From Bacteroides salyersiae WAL 10018 = DSM 18765 = JCM 12988 (GTDB lineage: Bacteria > Bacteroidota > Bacteroidia > Bacteroidales > Bacteroidaceae), in NCBI RefSeq assembly GCF_000381365.1, contig NZ_KB905466.1, positions 2,964,821-3,028,820 on the forward strand: a DNA stretch of 64,000 bases, read 5' to 3'. Positions 47,663-57,333 of this stretch are shown here, in pieces (the stretch's first letter is position 1; each line of letters starts with the position of its first letter). Position numbers and translations under genes: made by a program. The notes under the pieces are model-generated. The model had not been told where the DNA came from. It saw only the letters and a program-made list of their open reading frames with translations, and did no database searches.

Positions 47663-47962
47663 ATGGCAAAGGAATCAATGAAAGCACGCGAAGTTAAGCG
47701 TGCTAAATTAGTAGCCAAATATGCCGAAAGAAGAGCTGCTTTGAAGCAAATTGTGAGAACAGGTGATCCTGCTGATGCTTTTGAAGCAGCACAGAAATTG
47801 CAGGAACTGCCTAAGAATTCTAATCCGATCCGCATGCACAATCGTTGCAAGCTGACTGGTCGTCCGAAAGGATATATCCGTCAATTCGGTATTTCAAGAA
47901 TCCAGTTCCGCGAGATGGCATCTAACGGCCTTATTCCAGGTGTAAAGAAAGCAAGCTGGTAA
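47663..47962 (+). CDS. rpsN: 30S ribosomal protein S14
   Basis: This 99-residue protein is the long, zinc-free form: the region [35 protein letters not shown] has a single cysteine, not a CxxC-CxxC ribbon. It occupies the 30S head. Confidence 0.97.
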   Translation: MAKESMKAREVKRAKLVAKYAERRAALKQIVRTGDPADAFEAAQKLQELPKNSNPIRMHNRCKLTGRPKGYIRQFGISRIQFREMASNGLIPGVKKASW

Positions 47963-48016
47963 TTTTATTGTTTAAATATTGTCAGGGTAGTCCTGATTAA
48001 TTTAATTATTTATTAT

Positions 48017-48412
48017 ATGACTGATCCAATAGCAGATTATTTGACGAGGTTGCGGAACGCTATTCAAGCAAAACACAGAGTAGTAGAAGTTCCTGCTTCA
48101 AATTTGAAAAAAGAAATCACTAAGATTCTTTTTGAAAAAGGCTACATCCTTAATTATAAGTTTGTAGAAGATGGTCCTCAGGGAACGATCAAGGTTGCCT
48201 TGAAGTACGATTCAGTTAACAAGGTTAACGCAATCAAAAAACTTGTAAGAATATCTTCTCCGGGTTTACGCCAGTATACCGGTTACAAAGATATGCCGCG
48301 TGTTATTAATGGTTTGGGTATTGCTATTATATCTACTTCCAAAGGTGTAATGACAAACAAAGAAGCTGCTGAGCTGAAAATCGGTGGTGAAGTATTGTGT
48401 TATGTATATTAA
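48017..48412 (+). CDS. rpsH: 30S ribosomal protein S8
   Basis: This 131-residue protein begins MTDPIADYLTRLRNAIQAKH and ends GGEVLCYVY, as in all S8. S8 commonly represses the spc operon through a mimic near rplE, which was not identified by eye. Confidence 0.98.
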   Translation: MTDPIADYLTRLRNAIQAKHRVVEVPASNLKKEITKILFEKGYILNYKFVEDGPQGTIKVALKYDSVNKVNAIKKLVRISSPGLRQYTGYKDMPRVINGLGIAIISTSKGVMTNKEAAELKIGGEVLCYVY

Positions 48413-48427
48413 TAGGAGGAAAAAGCA

Positions 48428-48997
48428 ATGTCAAGAATAGGAAAATTACCCATTAGTATTCCTGCGGGAGTAACAGTTACTCTGAAGGATAATGTGGTTA
48501 CCGTAAAGGGACCCAAAGGCGAACTTAGCCAATATGTGAATCCTGCTATCAATGTTTCTATTGAAGATGGACACGTAACTTTAAGTGAAAACGAAAATGC
48601 AATGCTTGATAATCCGAAGCAAAAACATGCTTTCCACGGTTTGTACCGTTCATTGGTTCACAACATGGTTGTGGGCGTATCTGAAGGTTACAAGAAAGAG
48701 TTGGAGCTTGTCGGTGTAGGTTATCGTGCTTCTAACCAGGGAAACATCATTGAATTGGCCTTAGGTTACACACACAATATCTTTATACAGTTGCCTTCTG
48801 AGGTTAAAGTAGAGACAAAATCTGAAAGAAATAAGAATCCTCTTATTATCTTAGAGTCTTGCGATAAACAGTTGCTAGGTCAAGTTTGCTCTAAAATACG
48901 TTCTTTCCGTAAGCCTGAACCATATAAGGGAAAAGGTATTAAGTTTGTTGGCGAAGAGATTCGCAGAAAGTCTGGTAAATCAGCCGGCGCTAAGTAG
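48428..48997 (+). CDS. rplF: 50S ribosomal protein L6
   Basis: This 189-residue protein begins MSRIGKLPISIPAGV and has the C-terminal GKGIKFVGEEIRRKSGKSAGAK. AGGAGG at 48414-48419, 8 bp before the ATG, is a strong Shine-Dalgarno site. Confidence 0.98.
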   Translation: MSRIGKLPISIPAGVTVTLKDNVVTVKGPKGELSQYVNPAINVSIEDGHVTLSENENAMLDNPKQKHAFHGLYRSLVHNMVVGVSEGYKKELELVGVGYRASNQGNIIELALGYTHNIFIQLPSEVKVETKSERNKNPLIILESCDKQLLGQVCSKIRSFRKPEPYKGKGIKFVGEEIRRKSGKSAGAK

Positions 48998-49018
48998 ATT
49001 AAATAAATTTATATCATC

Positions 49019-49363
49019 ATGACAACAAAAATAGAAAGACGAATTAAGATCAAATATAGAGTACGCAATAAAGTGTCAGGTACTACTGCATGTCCGCGTA
49101 TGAGTGTATTTAGAAGTAACAAGCAAATCTATGTCCAGATTATCGACGATTTGTCAGGTAAGACTTTGGCAGCTGCTTCATCTCTTGGTATGACTGAGAA
49201 GTTACCCAAAAAAGAGCAAGCTGTTAAGGTTGGGGAAATGATTGCTAAAAAGGCTCAGGAAGCAGGTATTACTACCGTTGTTTTCGACCGTAATGGTTAC
49301 TTGTATCATGGGAGAGTAAAAGAAGTGGCTGATGCTGCTCGTAACGGTGGACTTAAATTTTAA
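49019..49363 (+). CDS. rplR: 50S ribosomal protein L18
   Basis: This 114-residue protein contains [18 protein letters not shown] and [22 protein letters not shown]. It binds 5S rRNA with L5. Confidence 0.97.
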   Translation: MTTKIERRIKIKYRVRNKVSGTTACPRMSVFRSNKQIYVQIIDDLSGKTLAAASSLGMTEKLPKKEQAVKVGEMIAKKAQEAGITTVVFDRNGYLYHGRVKEVADAARNGGLKF

Positions 49364-49368
49364 TCATT

Positions 49369-49887
49369 ATGGCAGGAGTAAATAATAGAGTTAAAGTTTC
49401 TAACGATATAGAACTGAAAGATAGACTGGTTGCTATCAATCGTGTTACTAAGGTAACCAAAGGTGGTAGAACTTTTAGTTTCTCTGCAATTGTTGTTGTA
49501 GGTAACGAAGAAGGAATCATTGGTTGGGGGCTTGGTAAAGCAGGTGAAGTAACAGCGGCTATCGCAAAGGGTGTTGAATCTGCTAAGAAAAATCTGGTTA
49601 AAGTTCCGGTTTTGAAAGGTACGGTTCCTCACGAACAAACAGCAAAATTTGGTGGAGCTGAAGTATTCATCAAGCCTGCATCCCACGGAACCGGTGTTGT
49701 AGCTGGTGGTGCTATGCGTGCTGTATTGGAGAGTGTTGGTGTAACAGATGTTTTGGCCAAATCAAAAGGTTCTTCCAATCCGCACAACTTGGTTAAGGCT
49801 ACTATCATGGCTTTAGGCGAAATGCGTGATGCAAGAATGGTTGCTCAGAACAGAGGAATTAGTGTTGAAAAAGTATTTAGAGGATAA
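49369..49887 (+). CDS. rpsE: 30S ribosomal protein S5
   Basis: This 172-residue protein has the dsRNA-binding-like N-terminal domain ([19 protein letters not shown]) and the C-terminal signature ([15 protein letters not shown]). It helps keep decoding accurate. Confidence 0.98.
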   Translation: MAGVNNRVKVSNDIELKDRLVAINRVTKVTKGGRTFSFSAIVVVGNEEGIIGWGLGKAGEVTAAIAKGVESAKKNLVKVPVLKGTVPHEQTAKFGGAEVFIKPASHGTGVVAGGAMRAVLESVGVTDVLAKSKGSSNPHNLVKATIMALGEMRDARMVAQNRGISVEKVFRG

Positions 49888-49896
49888 GGAGGAGAT

Positions 49897-50073
49897 ATGT
49901 CAACTATAAAGATCAAACAAGTTAAAAGCAGAATTGGTGCTCCAGCTGATCAAAAAAGAACTCTTGATGCACTGGGACTTCGTAAACTGAATCGTGTGGT
50001 TGAGCACGAATGTACTCCTTCAATTCTTGGGATGGTAGATAAGGTTAAACACTTGGTTACCATTGTTAAGTAA
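49897..50073 (+). CDS. rpmD: 50S ribosomal protein L30
   Basis: This 58-residue protein reads MSTIKIKQVKSRIGAPADQ, then TLDALGLRKLNRVVEH and ends LVTIVK, the standard short L30. AAGGAGG at 49886-49892 lies 4 bp before the ATG. It fills the gap between rpsE and rplO. Confidence 0.96.
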   Translation: MSTIKIKQVKSRIGAPADQKRTLDALGLRKLNRVVEHECTPSILGMVDKVKHLVTIVK

Positions 50074-50105
50074 TTATTTGTTGAATAAATAAAACGAATT
50101 ACAAT

Positions 50106-50552
50106 ATGAACTTAAGTAATTTAAAACCTGCAGAAGGCTCTACTAAAACAAGAAAAAGAATCGGACGCGGTCCGGGATCTGGTTTAGGAGGTACTTCTAC
50201 AAGAGGTCATAAAGGAGCTAAATCAAGATCTGGATACTCTAAAAAGATCGGTTTTGAAGGTGGTCAGATGCCTCTTCAACGTCGTGTACCTAAATTTGGT
50301 TTTAAGAATATCAATCGCGTAGAATATAAGGCTATTAATCTTGATACAATTCAGAAATTGGCTGAAGCTAAGAATTTGGAGAAAGTAGGTGTTAATGACT
50401 TTATCGAAGCTGGATTTATTTCTTCAAGCCAGTTGGTAAAAGTATTAGGTAACGGAACTTTGACTACTAAGCTGGATGTAGAAGCTCATGCATTTTCAAA
50501 GAGTGCAACTGCTGCTATCGAAGCTATAGGTGGAACTGTAGTAAAACTCTGA
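50106..50552 (+). CDS. rplO: 50S ribosomal protein L15
   Basis: This 148-residue protein begins MNLSNLKPAEGSTKTRKRIGR and has GSGLGGTSTRGHKG and GGQMPLQRRVPKFGF. It is a late-assembling 50S core protein. Confidence 0.98.
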   Translation: MNLSNLKPAEGSTKTRKRIGRGPGSGLGGTSTRGHKGAKSRSGYSKKIGFEGGQMPLQRRVPKFGFKNINRVEYKAINLDTIQKLAEAKNLEKVGVNDFIEAGFISSSQLVKVLGNGTLTTKLDVEAHAFSKSATAAIEAIGGTVVKL

Positions 50553-50556
50553 TTCA

Positions 50557-51897
50557 ATGAGAAAAGCTATTGAAACATTAAAGAATATATGGAAGATTGA
50601 GGATCTGAGACAGCGGATCCTCATCACCATATTGTTTGTGGCGATTTACCGTTTTGGTTCGTATGTTGTGCTGCCTGGTATTAATCCGGGTATGCTGACA
50701 CAATTGCATCAACAAACAAGCGAAGGCCTTTTAGCCTTGTTAAACATGTTCTCAGGAGGAGCATTTTCTAATGCCTCTATTTTTGCATTAGGAATTATGC
50801 CTTATATCTCTGCATCTATCGTTATCCAGTTGTTGGGAATTGCTGTGCCATATTTCCAGAAGCTGCAACGGGAGGGAGAGAGCGGCAGAAGAAAAATGAA
50901 CCAGTATACACGTTATTTGACGATTGCTATCCTTTTGGTTCAGGCCCCTTCTTATTTGCTCAATCTTAAAATGCAGGCTGGACCTTCCTTAAATGCTTCA
51001 TTAGATTGGACTCTGTTCATGGTTACTTCTACCATTATTCTGGCAGCTGGAAGTATGTTTATCTTGTGGCTTGGTGAAAGAATCACAGATAAGGGTATTG
51101 GTAATGGTATTTCATTTATCATTTTGATTGGTATCATTGCTCGTCTTCCGCAGTCTTTGGCTCAGGAATTTATTTCCCGTATGACTGATAAGACAGGAGG
51201 AATGATCATGTTTTTGTTTGAAATGGTATTCCTGTTGATAGTAATTGCCGGTGCGATTCTTTTAGTGCAAGGAACGAGAAAGATTCCTGTACAGTATGCA
51301 AAAAGAATTGTTGGTAATAAACAGTATGGTGGTGCAAGACAGTATATCCCTTTGAAGGTAAATGCTGCAGGTGTAATGCCTATCATCTTTGCTCAGGCGA
51401 TAATGTTTATCCCGATCACTTTAATTGGATTTTCGAATGTCAATAATGTGAGCGGTTTTGTACGTGCATTTACTGATCATACGAGTTTCTGGTATAACTT
51501 TGTTTTTGCTGTAATGATTATATTGTTTACATACTTCTATACGGCAATTACGATTAATCCGAACCAGATGGCTGAAGATATGAAGAGAAATAACGGTTTC
51601 ATCCCGGGTATCAAGCCTGGTAAGAAAACGGCTGAATACATTGACGATATAATGTCGCGTATTACATTGCCCGGTTCTTTCTTCTTGGCTTTGGTTGCCA
51701 TTATGCCTGCATTTGCCGGTTTGATTGGTGTGAAAGCTGAGTTTGCTCAATTCTTCGGTGGTACATCTTTGTTAATTCTTGTAGGTGTAGTTCTTGATAC
51801 GCTGCAACAGGTTGAAAGTCATTTGTTAATGAGACATTATGACGGTCTGTTGAAATCGGGTCGTATTAAGGGGCGTGCTGGTGTAGCCGCATATTAA
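50557..51897 (+). CDS. secY: Preprotein translocase subunit SecY
   Basis: This 446-residue protein has ten predicted membrane helices and the SecY signatures (LNMFSGGAFSNASIFALGIMPYISASI and NAAGVMPIIFAQ). It is the protein-conducting channel that, with SecE, exports the many signal-peptide proteins seen here, including type IX cargo. It follows rplO by 4 bp. Confidence 0.98.
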   Translation: MRKAIETLKNIWKIEDLRQRILITILFVAIYRFGSYVVLPGINPGMLTQLHQQTSEGLLALLNMFSGGAFSNASIFALGIMPYISASIVIQLLGIAVPYFQKLQREGESGRRKMNQYTRYLTIAILLVQAPSYLLNLKMQAGPSLNASLDWTLFMVTSTIILAAGSMFILWLGERITDKGIGNGISFIILIGIIARLPQSLAQEFISRMTDKTGGMIMFLFEMVFLLIVIAGAILLVQGTRKIPVQYAKRIVGNKQYGGARQYIPLKVNAAGVMPIIFAQAIMFIPITLIGFSNVNNVSGFVRAFTDHTSFWYNFVFAVMIILFTYFYTAITINPNQMAEDMKRNNGFIPGIKPGKKTAEYIDDIMSRITLPGSFFLALVAIMPAFAGLIGVKAEFAQFFGGTSLLILVGVVLDTLQQVESHLLMRHYDGLLKSGRIKGRAGVAAY

Positions 51898-51911
51898 TTC
51901 TTTTAATAGAA

Positions 51912-52709
51912 ATGATATTTCTTAAAACAGAAGATGAAATTGAGCTGCTCCGTCAGAGTAATTTGCTTGTAGGAAAAACATTGGCTGAAGTTGCTAAATT
52001 GATTAAGCCAGGCATAACCACTCGTGAATTGGATAAAGTCGCCGAAGAGTTTATTAGAGATAATGGAGCTGTTCCGACTTTCAAAGGATTTCCTAATCAA
52101 TATGGAGATCCGTTTCCTGGTTCTTTATGTACTTCTGTTAATGACGAAGTCGTACATGGTATTCCGGGAAATATTGTTTTGAAAGAAGGCGATATTGTAT
52201 CTGTGGATTGTGGAACTTATATGAATGGTTTTTGTGGTGATTCAGCGTATACGTTTTGTGTAGGCGAGGTGGACGAGGAAGTTCGGAATTTGTTGAAAGT
52301 TACTAAGGAGGCATTATATATAGGTATTCAGAATGCTGTACAAGGTAAGAGAATCGGTGATATTGGATATGCTATTCAACAATATTGTGAATCCCATTCT
52401 TATGGCGTAGTACGTGAGTTTGTCGGTCATGGCATTGGTAAGGAGATGCATGAGGATCCTCAGGTTCCTAATTATGGTAAAAGAGGATACGGTACGCTAT
52501 TGAAAAAGGGACTTTGTATTGCAATAGAACCTATGATAACTTTGGGTAATCGGCAAGTTATAATGGAGCGTGACGGATGGACTGTGAGAACAAGAGACCG
52601 GAAATGTGCTGCACATTTTGAGCATACCATTGCAGTAGGTGCAGGCGAGGCGGATATTCTTTCATCATTTAAATTCATTGAAGAAGTTTTAGGAGATAAA
52701 GCAATATAG
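51912..52709 (+). CDS. map: Methionine aminopeptidase
   Basis: This 265-residue M24A peptidase removes initiator methionine. The metal ligands are visible in [20 protein letters not shown] (two Asp), [14 protein letters not shown] (His), IAIEPMIT (Glu) and AHFEHTIAV (Glu). It sits between secY and infA, as in many bacteria. Confidence 0.97.
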   Translation: MIFLKTEDEIELLRQSNLLVGKTLAEVAKLIKPGITTRELDKVAEEFIRDNGAVPTFKGFPNQYGDPFPGSLCTSVNDEVVHGIPGNIVLKEGDIVSVDCGTYMNGFCGDSAYTFCVGEVDEEVRNLLKVTKEALYIGIQNAVQGKRIGDIGYAIQQYCESHSYGVVREFVGHGIGKEMHEDPQVPNYGKRGYGTLLKKGLCIAIEPMITLGNRQVIMERDGWTVRTRDRKCAAHFEHTIAVGAGEADILSSFKFIEEVLGDKAI

Positions 52710-52710
52710 T

Positions 52711-52929
52711 ATGGCAAAGCAATCTGCAATAGAACAAGATGGAGTTATAGTTGAAGCATTGTCTAATGCAATGTTTCGTGTTGAATTAGAAAACGGGCAT
52801 GAAATTACTGCTCATATTTCTGGTAAGATGAGAATGCACTACATTAAAATCTTGCCGGGGGATAAAGTAAGAGTTGAAATGTCTCCTTACGATTTATCAA
52901 AAGGAAGAATTGTATTTAGATATAAATAA
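52711..52929 (+). CDS. infA: Translation initiation factor IF-1
   Basis: This 72-residue OB-fold protein contains [20 protein letters not shown] and [20 protein letters not shown]. It blocks the A site during initiation. It starts one base after the map stop codon. Confidence 0.98.
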   Translation: MAKQSAIEQDGVIVEALSNAMFRVELENGHEITAHISGKMRMHYIKILPGDKVRVEMSPYDLSKGRIVFRYK

Positions 52930-52938
52930 AAATTAGAT

Positions 52939-53055
52939 ATGAAAGTAAGAGCATCATTAAAGAAACGTACGCCAGAATGTAAGATCGTTAGACGTAATGG
53001 CCGTTTGTATGTTATTAACAAGAAAAATCCTAAGTATAAACAACGTCAAGGATAA
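52939..53055 (+). CDS. rpmJ: 50S ribosomal protein L36
   Basis: This 38-residue protein reads [21 protein letters not shown] and ends KYKQRQG. Of the four zinc ligands of classical L36, only one Cys (position 14) remains, so this is the zinc-independent form. It follows infA by 9 bp. Confidence 0.95.
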   Translation: MKVRASLKKRTPECKIVRRNGRLYVINKKNPKYKQRQG

Positions 53056-53091
53056 TTTATTATTTTTGCAAAAAAAATAATTTAATATAAT

Positions 53092-53472
53092 ATGGCTATA
53101 AGAATAGTTGGTGTAGATTTACCTCAGAATAAGAGAGGTGAGATTGCGTTGACCTATGTATATGGAATAGGTCGTAGTAGTTCAGCAAAAATTTTAGATA
53201 AAGCTGGTGTAGACAAAGATCTGAAGGTGAAAGACTGGACAGATGATCAGGCTGCAAAGATTCGTGAGATCATCGGTGCAGAGTATAAGGTTGAAGGTGA
53301 TCTTCGTTCTGAAATACAATTGAACATTAAGCGATTAATGGATATTGGTTGTTATCGTGGTGTACGTCACCGTATTGGACTACCTGTTAGAGGTCAGAGC
53401 ACCAAGAACAATGCACGTACTCGTAAGGGTAGAAAGAAAACCGTTGCTAATAAGAAAAAAGCTACTAAATAA
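53092..53472 (+). CDS. rpsM: 30S ribosomal protein S13
   Basis: This 126-residue protein begins [31 protein letters not shown] and ends in the basic tail after [21 protein letters not shown]. It forms intersubunit bridges. Confidence 0.98.
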
Positions 53473-53483
53473 TAATTGTTGAT

Positions 53484-53873
53484 ATGGCAAAAAAAACAGT
53501 CGCAGCTAAGAAGAGAAATGTAAAGGTAGATGCTAATGGACAGTTGCACGTTCATTCATCTTTCAACAATATTATTGTTTCTCTTGCAAATAGTGAAGGG
53601 CAGATTATTTCTTGGTCATCTGCTGGAAAAATGGGATTTAGAGGTTCTAAAAAGAATACTCCTTATGCAGCTCAGATGGCTGCCCAAGATTGCGCGAAAG
53701 TGGCATATGATCTTGGCCTGAGAAAGGTAAAAGCATACGTAAAGGGACCGGGTAACGGACGTGAGTCTGCTATTAGAACTATCCACGGTGCAGGTATTGA
53801 AGTTACTGAAATTATTGACGTAACTCCGCTTCCACATAATGGTTGTCGCCCTCCGAAAAGACGTAGAGTTTAA
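53484..53873 (+). CDS. rpsK: 30S ribosomal protein S11
   Basis: This 129-residue protein has [19 protein letters not shown] and the C-terminal [18 protein letters not shown]. It lies on the 30S platform beside S21. Confidence 0.98.
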   Translation: MAKKTVAAKKRNVKVDANGQLHVHSSFNNIIVSLANSEGQIISWSSAGKMGFRGSKKNTPYAAQMAAQDCAKVAYDLGLRKVKAYVKGPGNGRESAIRTIHGAGIEVTEIIDVTPLPHNGCRPPKRRRV

Positions 53874-53992
53874 AATTTACCTTTAATGAAAATGATACTT
53901 GATTTTGTTTTTGGATTGCATCAAATTCTTCTCTGTAATCGCGGCTGCAACAAATTTAAGTTCATGAATAAACAATTAAATATTTAAAAGAA

Positions 53993-54598
53993 ATGGCTAG
54001 ATATACTGGACCAAAATCAAGAATAGCCCGTAAATTCGGTGAAGGTATCTTTGGAGCTGATAAAGTTTTATCAAAGAAGAATTATCCTCCCGGACAACAT
54101 GGAAATTCAAGAAAAAGAAAAACTTCAGAATACGGTATTCAGCTTCGTGAGAAACAGAAAGCTAAATATACTTATGGAGTATTAGAAAAACAATTCCGTA
54201 ACTTGTTTGAGAAAGCAGAAGCCGCTAAAGGTATTACCGGTGAAATTCTTCTTCAATTGTTGGAAGGTCGCTTAGATAACATTGTATTCCGTTTGGGTAT
54301 TGCGCCTACTCGCGCAGCGGCTCGTCAGTTGGTAAGTCACAGACATATTACTGTTGACGGACAGGTGGTGAACATTCCTTCATATGCAGTGAAACCCGGA
54401 CAGTTGATCGGTGTTCGCGAAAGATCCAAATCTTTGGAAGTGATTGCTAATTCTCTTGCGGGTTTTAATCACAGCAAATATGCTTGGTTGGAATGGGATG
54501 AAGCTTCAAAGGTTGGCAAATTGTTGCATATTCCTGAAAGAGCAGACATTCCTGAGAACATTAAAGAGCATTTGATCGTTGAATTGTATTCTAAATAA
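53993..54598 (+). CDS. rpsD: 30S ribosomal protein S4
   Basis: This 201-residue protein has the S4 RNA-binding domain ([30 protein letters not shown]) and no N-terminal zinc site. It is a primary 16S binder and may regulate the alpha operon. A 119-bp gap separates it from rpsK. Confidence 0.98.
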   Translation: MARYTGPKSRIARKFGEGIFGADKVLSKKNYPPGQHGNSRKRKTSEYGIQLREKQKAKYTYGVLEKQFRNLFEKAEAAKGITGEILLQLLEGRLDNIVFRLGIAPTRAAARQLVSHRHITVDGQVVNIPSYAVKPGQLIGVRERSKSLEVIANSLAGFNHSKYAWLEWDEASKVGKLLHIPERADIPENIKEHLIVELYSK

Positions 54599-54609
54599 TA
54601 ATTAATTTC

Positions 54610-55602
54610 ATGGCGATATTAGCATTTCAAAAACCTGATAAAGTATTAATGTTGGAAGCGGATTCTAGATTCGGTAAGTTCGAATTTCGTCCGTTGGAAC
54701 CCGGTTTTGGTATTACTGTAGGTAATGCATTACGCCGTATCCTCCTTTCTTCATTAGAGGGTTTTGCCATTACCACTATTCGCATAGATGGTGTTGAGCA
54801 TGAATTTTCTAGTGTTCCTGGAGTAAAAGAGGATGTTACCAACATTATCTTGAATCTGAAGCAAGTTAGGTTCAAGCAAGTAGTTGAAGAATTCGAAAGT
54901 GAGAAAGTGAGTATCACGGTGGAGAATTCAAGTGAATTTAGAGCAGGTGACATAGGTAAATATTTGACTGGATTTGAAGTGTTAAATCCGGAATTAGTTA
55001 TTTGTCATTTAGATTCTAAGTCAACTATGCAGATTGATATTACAATCAATAAGGGTCGTGGTTATGTCCCCGCTGATGAAAACCGCGAATATTGTACTGA
55101 TGTGAATGTAATTCCAATCGACTCTATTTATACGCCGATACGTAATGTGAAGTATGCTGTAGAAAACTTCCGTGTAGAACAGAAGACTGACTATGAAAAG
55201 CTGATACTTGAGATTGCTACGGACGGTTCCATTCATCCGAAGGAAGCACTGAAAGAAGCTGCTAAAATTTTGATTTATCATTTCATGTTATTCTCAGACG
55301 AAAAGATTACTCTTGAGAATAATGATGTGGATGGTAACGAAGAATTTGATGAGGAAGTTCTGCATATGCGTCAATTGTTGAAAACTAAACTTGTTGATAT
55401 GGACTTATCAGTTCGTGCTCTCAATTGCTTGAAGGCTGCTGATGTAGAAACTCTTGGCGATTTAGTGCAGTTCAACAAAACTGATTTGCTGAAATTCAGA
55501 AACTTCGGAAAGAAATCGCTTACCGAGCTTGATGATTTGCTGGAAAGTCTGAATCTGTCGTTTGGAACCGACATTTCTAAATATAAATTAGATAAAGAAT
55601 AA
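54610..55602 (+). CDS. rpoA: DNA-directed RNA polymerase subunit alpha
   Basis: This 330-residue subunit has the N-terminal dimerisation domain ([19 protein letters not shown]) and a C-terminal DNA-contacting domain ([22 protein letters not shown] and [15 protein letters not shown]). It seeds polymerase assembly and contacts activators. Confidence 0.98.
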   Translation: MAILAFQKPDKVLMLEADSRFGKFEFRPLEPGFGITVGNALRRILLSSLEGFAITTIRIDGVEHEFSSVPGVKEDVTNIILNLKQVRFKQVVEEFESEKVSITVENSSEFRAGDIGKYLTGFEVLNPELVICHLDSKSTMQIDITINKGRGYVPADENREYCTDVNVIPIDSIYTPIRNVKYAVENFRVEQKTDYEKLILEIATDGSIHPKEALKEAAKILIYHFMLFSDEKITLENNDVDGNEEFDEEVLHMRQLLKTKLVDMDLSVRALNCLKAADVETLGDLVQFNKTDLLKFRNFGKKSLTELDDLLESLNLSFGTDISKYKLDKE

Positions 55603-55605
55603 AAA

Positions 55606-56094
55606 ATGAGACATAATAAGAAATTTAATCATTTAGGTCGTACTGCTTCTCATAGAAGTGCTATGTTATCTAACATGGCTTGTTCTTTGATCAAGCACAA
55701 AAGAATCACTACGACTGTAGCAAAGGCGAAGGCGTTGAAGAAATTTGTTGAGCCTTTGATCACAAAGTCTAAAGAAGACACGACAAACTCTCGTCGTGTT
55801 GTATTTAGCAATTTGCAAGATAAGATTGCTGTAACAGAATTGTTCAAGGAAATCTCTGTGAAAATTGCAGATCGTCCGGGTGGTTATACTCGTATTATCA
55901 AGACTGGTCATCGTTTAGGTGATAATGCAGAAATGTGCTTCATTGAACTTGTTGATTACAACGAAAACATGGCAAAAGAGAAAGTTGCAAAGAAAGCTAC
56001 TCGTACTCGTCGTTCGAAAAAAGCCGCTACAGAGGCTGCTCCTGTTGCTGAAGTTCTTGCAACTGAAGAACCTAAGGCTGAATCGGCAGAATAA
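55606..56094 (+). CDS. rplQ: 50S ribosomal protein L17
   Basis: This 162-residue protein begins [21 protein letters not shown] and has the core [20 protein letters not shown]. The last 35 residues are a Lys-then-Ala/Glu-rich extension (about 128-162) absent from the minimal L17. It ends the alpha operon. Confidence 0.97.
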   Translation: MRHNKKFNHLGRTASHRSAMLSNMACSLIKHKRITTTVAKAKALKKFVEPLITKSKEDTTNSRRVVFSNLQDKIAVTELFKEISVKIADRPGGYTRIIKTGHRLGDNAEMCFIELVDYNENMAKEKVAKKATRTRRSKKAATEAAPVAEVLATEEPKAESAE

Positions 56095-56120
56095 TTTAGT
56101 AATTGTTCTTATAGATATAG

Positions 56121-56153
56121 AAAAGGTTGCCTTGAAAAAGGTGACCTTTTTTG
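56121..56153 (+). terminator. Terminator of the ribosomal supercluster
   Basis: AAAAGGT and ACCTTTT pair with an inner CCTT-GAAA-AAGG hairpin, followed by TTTTTG. It lies 27 bp after rplQ. Confidence 0.85.
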
Positions 56154-56215
56154 TTTTCAATTCTAAAGATACTTTAATTAACTCTTTCACTGAACATTCG
56201 GATTGGATATTCTGT

Positions 56216-56223
56216 TATATTTG
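56216..56223 (+). promoter_or_regulatory. -7 element for the small exported protein gene
   Basis: TATATTTG lies 9 bp before the ATG at 56233. The -33 region is a weak match. Confidence 0.5.
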
Positions 56224-56232
56224 CAGGGAGAT

Positions 56233-56625
56233 ATGGCAAAATTTGTAAAGGTAATATTGTTTTTGTTGTTTGCTGTAACACTTCATTGTGTAGCGAGCAA
56301 TCTTTTCACTGAAATACCGGTGGAAGGTCAATATGATTTTACTTATACGGCATATTCGCAGAAAGTGACCAGTGCTCAATTGCCTTATTTCCCTGAAGGT
56401 GAGTTGTCAAGTGCAGTTCAATCCCATCAGATAATGACTTCCCGTATACAGCGTATTAATCTACTTGAATATTCAATGTCCTTGAAAGCCTTGGCTCTGA
56501 AGCTTTCATCGCGAGAAGCTGTTTTGGTGCAGCATCGTGGGCGACTATATGGTACTACTACTTCTTATTATTGTCACCCGTCGAGTGAATATTATGTCTT
56601 TACTTTAAGGCGTATTATTATTTAG
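56233..56625 (+). CDS. Small exported protein, function unknown
   Basis: This 130-residue protein has a signal peptide (MAKFVKVILFLLFAVTLHCVAS, about 1-22). The mature part contains several Tyr/Ser-rich stretches and a Val/Leu strand near the C-terminus, but no recognised domain. An upstream in-frame ATG at 56203 precedes the -7 box and is rejected. It stands alone after the ribosomal cluster and is not recognised. Confidence 0.7.
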   Translation: MAKFVKVILFLLFAVTLHCVASNLFTEIPVEGQYDFTYTAYSQKVTSAQLPYFPEGELSSAVQSHQIMTSRIQRINLLEYSMSLKALALKLSSREAVLVQHRGRLYGTTTSYYCHPSSEYYVFTLRRIII

Positions 56626-56730
56626 CTGTTTTAATTTATTGGTTCTGTTTTATTTTGGATAATGCATCAAATATATGTGTTATTATTTATCTTATTTTTT
56701 ATTCTACTAATAAATTAAACTCATTATAAT

Positions 56731-57270
56731 ATGGCAACTCAAACTATCGATGCAACGATTTTTGCATCTTCTCATCCTGATATTGTAAAACGTACAAGTC
56801 TTTCTGGAGTTATTTTTTCTGGTTTAATTTTACTTGTTGGTGTATTAGCTTTTGTCTCTACTTTTGAGATGGAAGACCGTTCTTCTACCTTAAGTATGGG
56901 ATTAATGGTTATAGGCTCCGGAATGTTCTTAATTGGTATTTTCCGTTTGTTCTGGAAATCAAAAGAGGTTGTTTATCTACCTACTGGTAGTGTTGCAAAA
57001 GAACAAAGTATATTTTTTGATTTGAAATATATGGATCAATTGAAGGAAATGGTGAAATCTGGTATGTTTCCTGTTGATACGATGCTGAAAAGTGAGAGTA
57101 GTGGGAACATCCGTATGGATGTAATACTTTCCGAAGATAAGAAGTTTGCGGCTGTGCAGTTGTTCCAGTTTGTACCTTATACATATAATCCTATAACTTC
57201 AGTGCAGTATTTTACGAATGGAGAGGCATCTGCTGTAGCTGCTTTTCTGTCAAAATGTAAGTTACGCTAA
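56731..57270 (+). CDS. Two-helix membrane protein, function unknown
   Basis: This 179-residue protein has a short cytoplasmic N-terminus, two membrane helices (about residues 25-44 and 55-74, a hairpin around MEDRSST) and a cytoplasmic C-terminal domain of about 100 residues ending in SKCKLR. No family was recognised. It lies between two unrelated genes and shares a bidirectional terminator with the MutS-like gene. Confidence 0.78.
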   Translation: MATQTIDATIFASSHPDIVKRTSLSGVIFSGLILLVGVLAFVSTFEMEDRSSTLSMGLMVIGSGMFLIGIFRLFWKSKEVVYLPTGSVAKEQSIFFDLKYMDQLKEMVKSGMFPVDTMLKSESSGNIRMDVILSEDKKFAAVQLFQFVPYTYNPITSVQYFTNGEASAVAAFLSKCKLR

Positions 57271-57292
57271 GGCTTAACTTTAATTTGCAGGG

Positions 57293-57333
57293 AATGGGGA
57301 TTAGTCGTCTATGACGGCTATCCCCATTTTTTT
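57293..57333. terminator. Bidirectional terminator overlapping the MutS-like stop codon
   Basis: AATGGGGAT pairs with ATCCCCATT, extended by AGTCGTC/GACGGCT (one G-T), followed by seven T residues to the right. The stop codon of the leftward gene (57301-57303) lies inside the stem. Confidence 0.85.
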
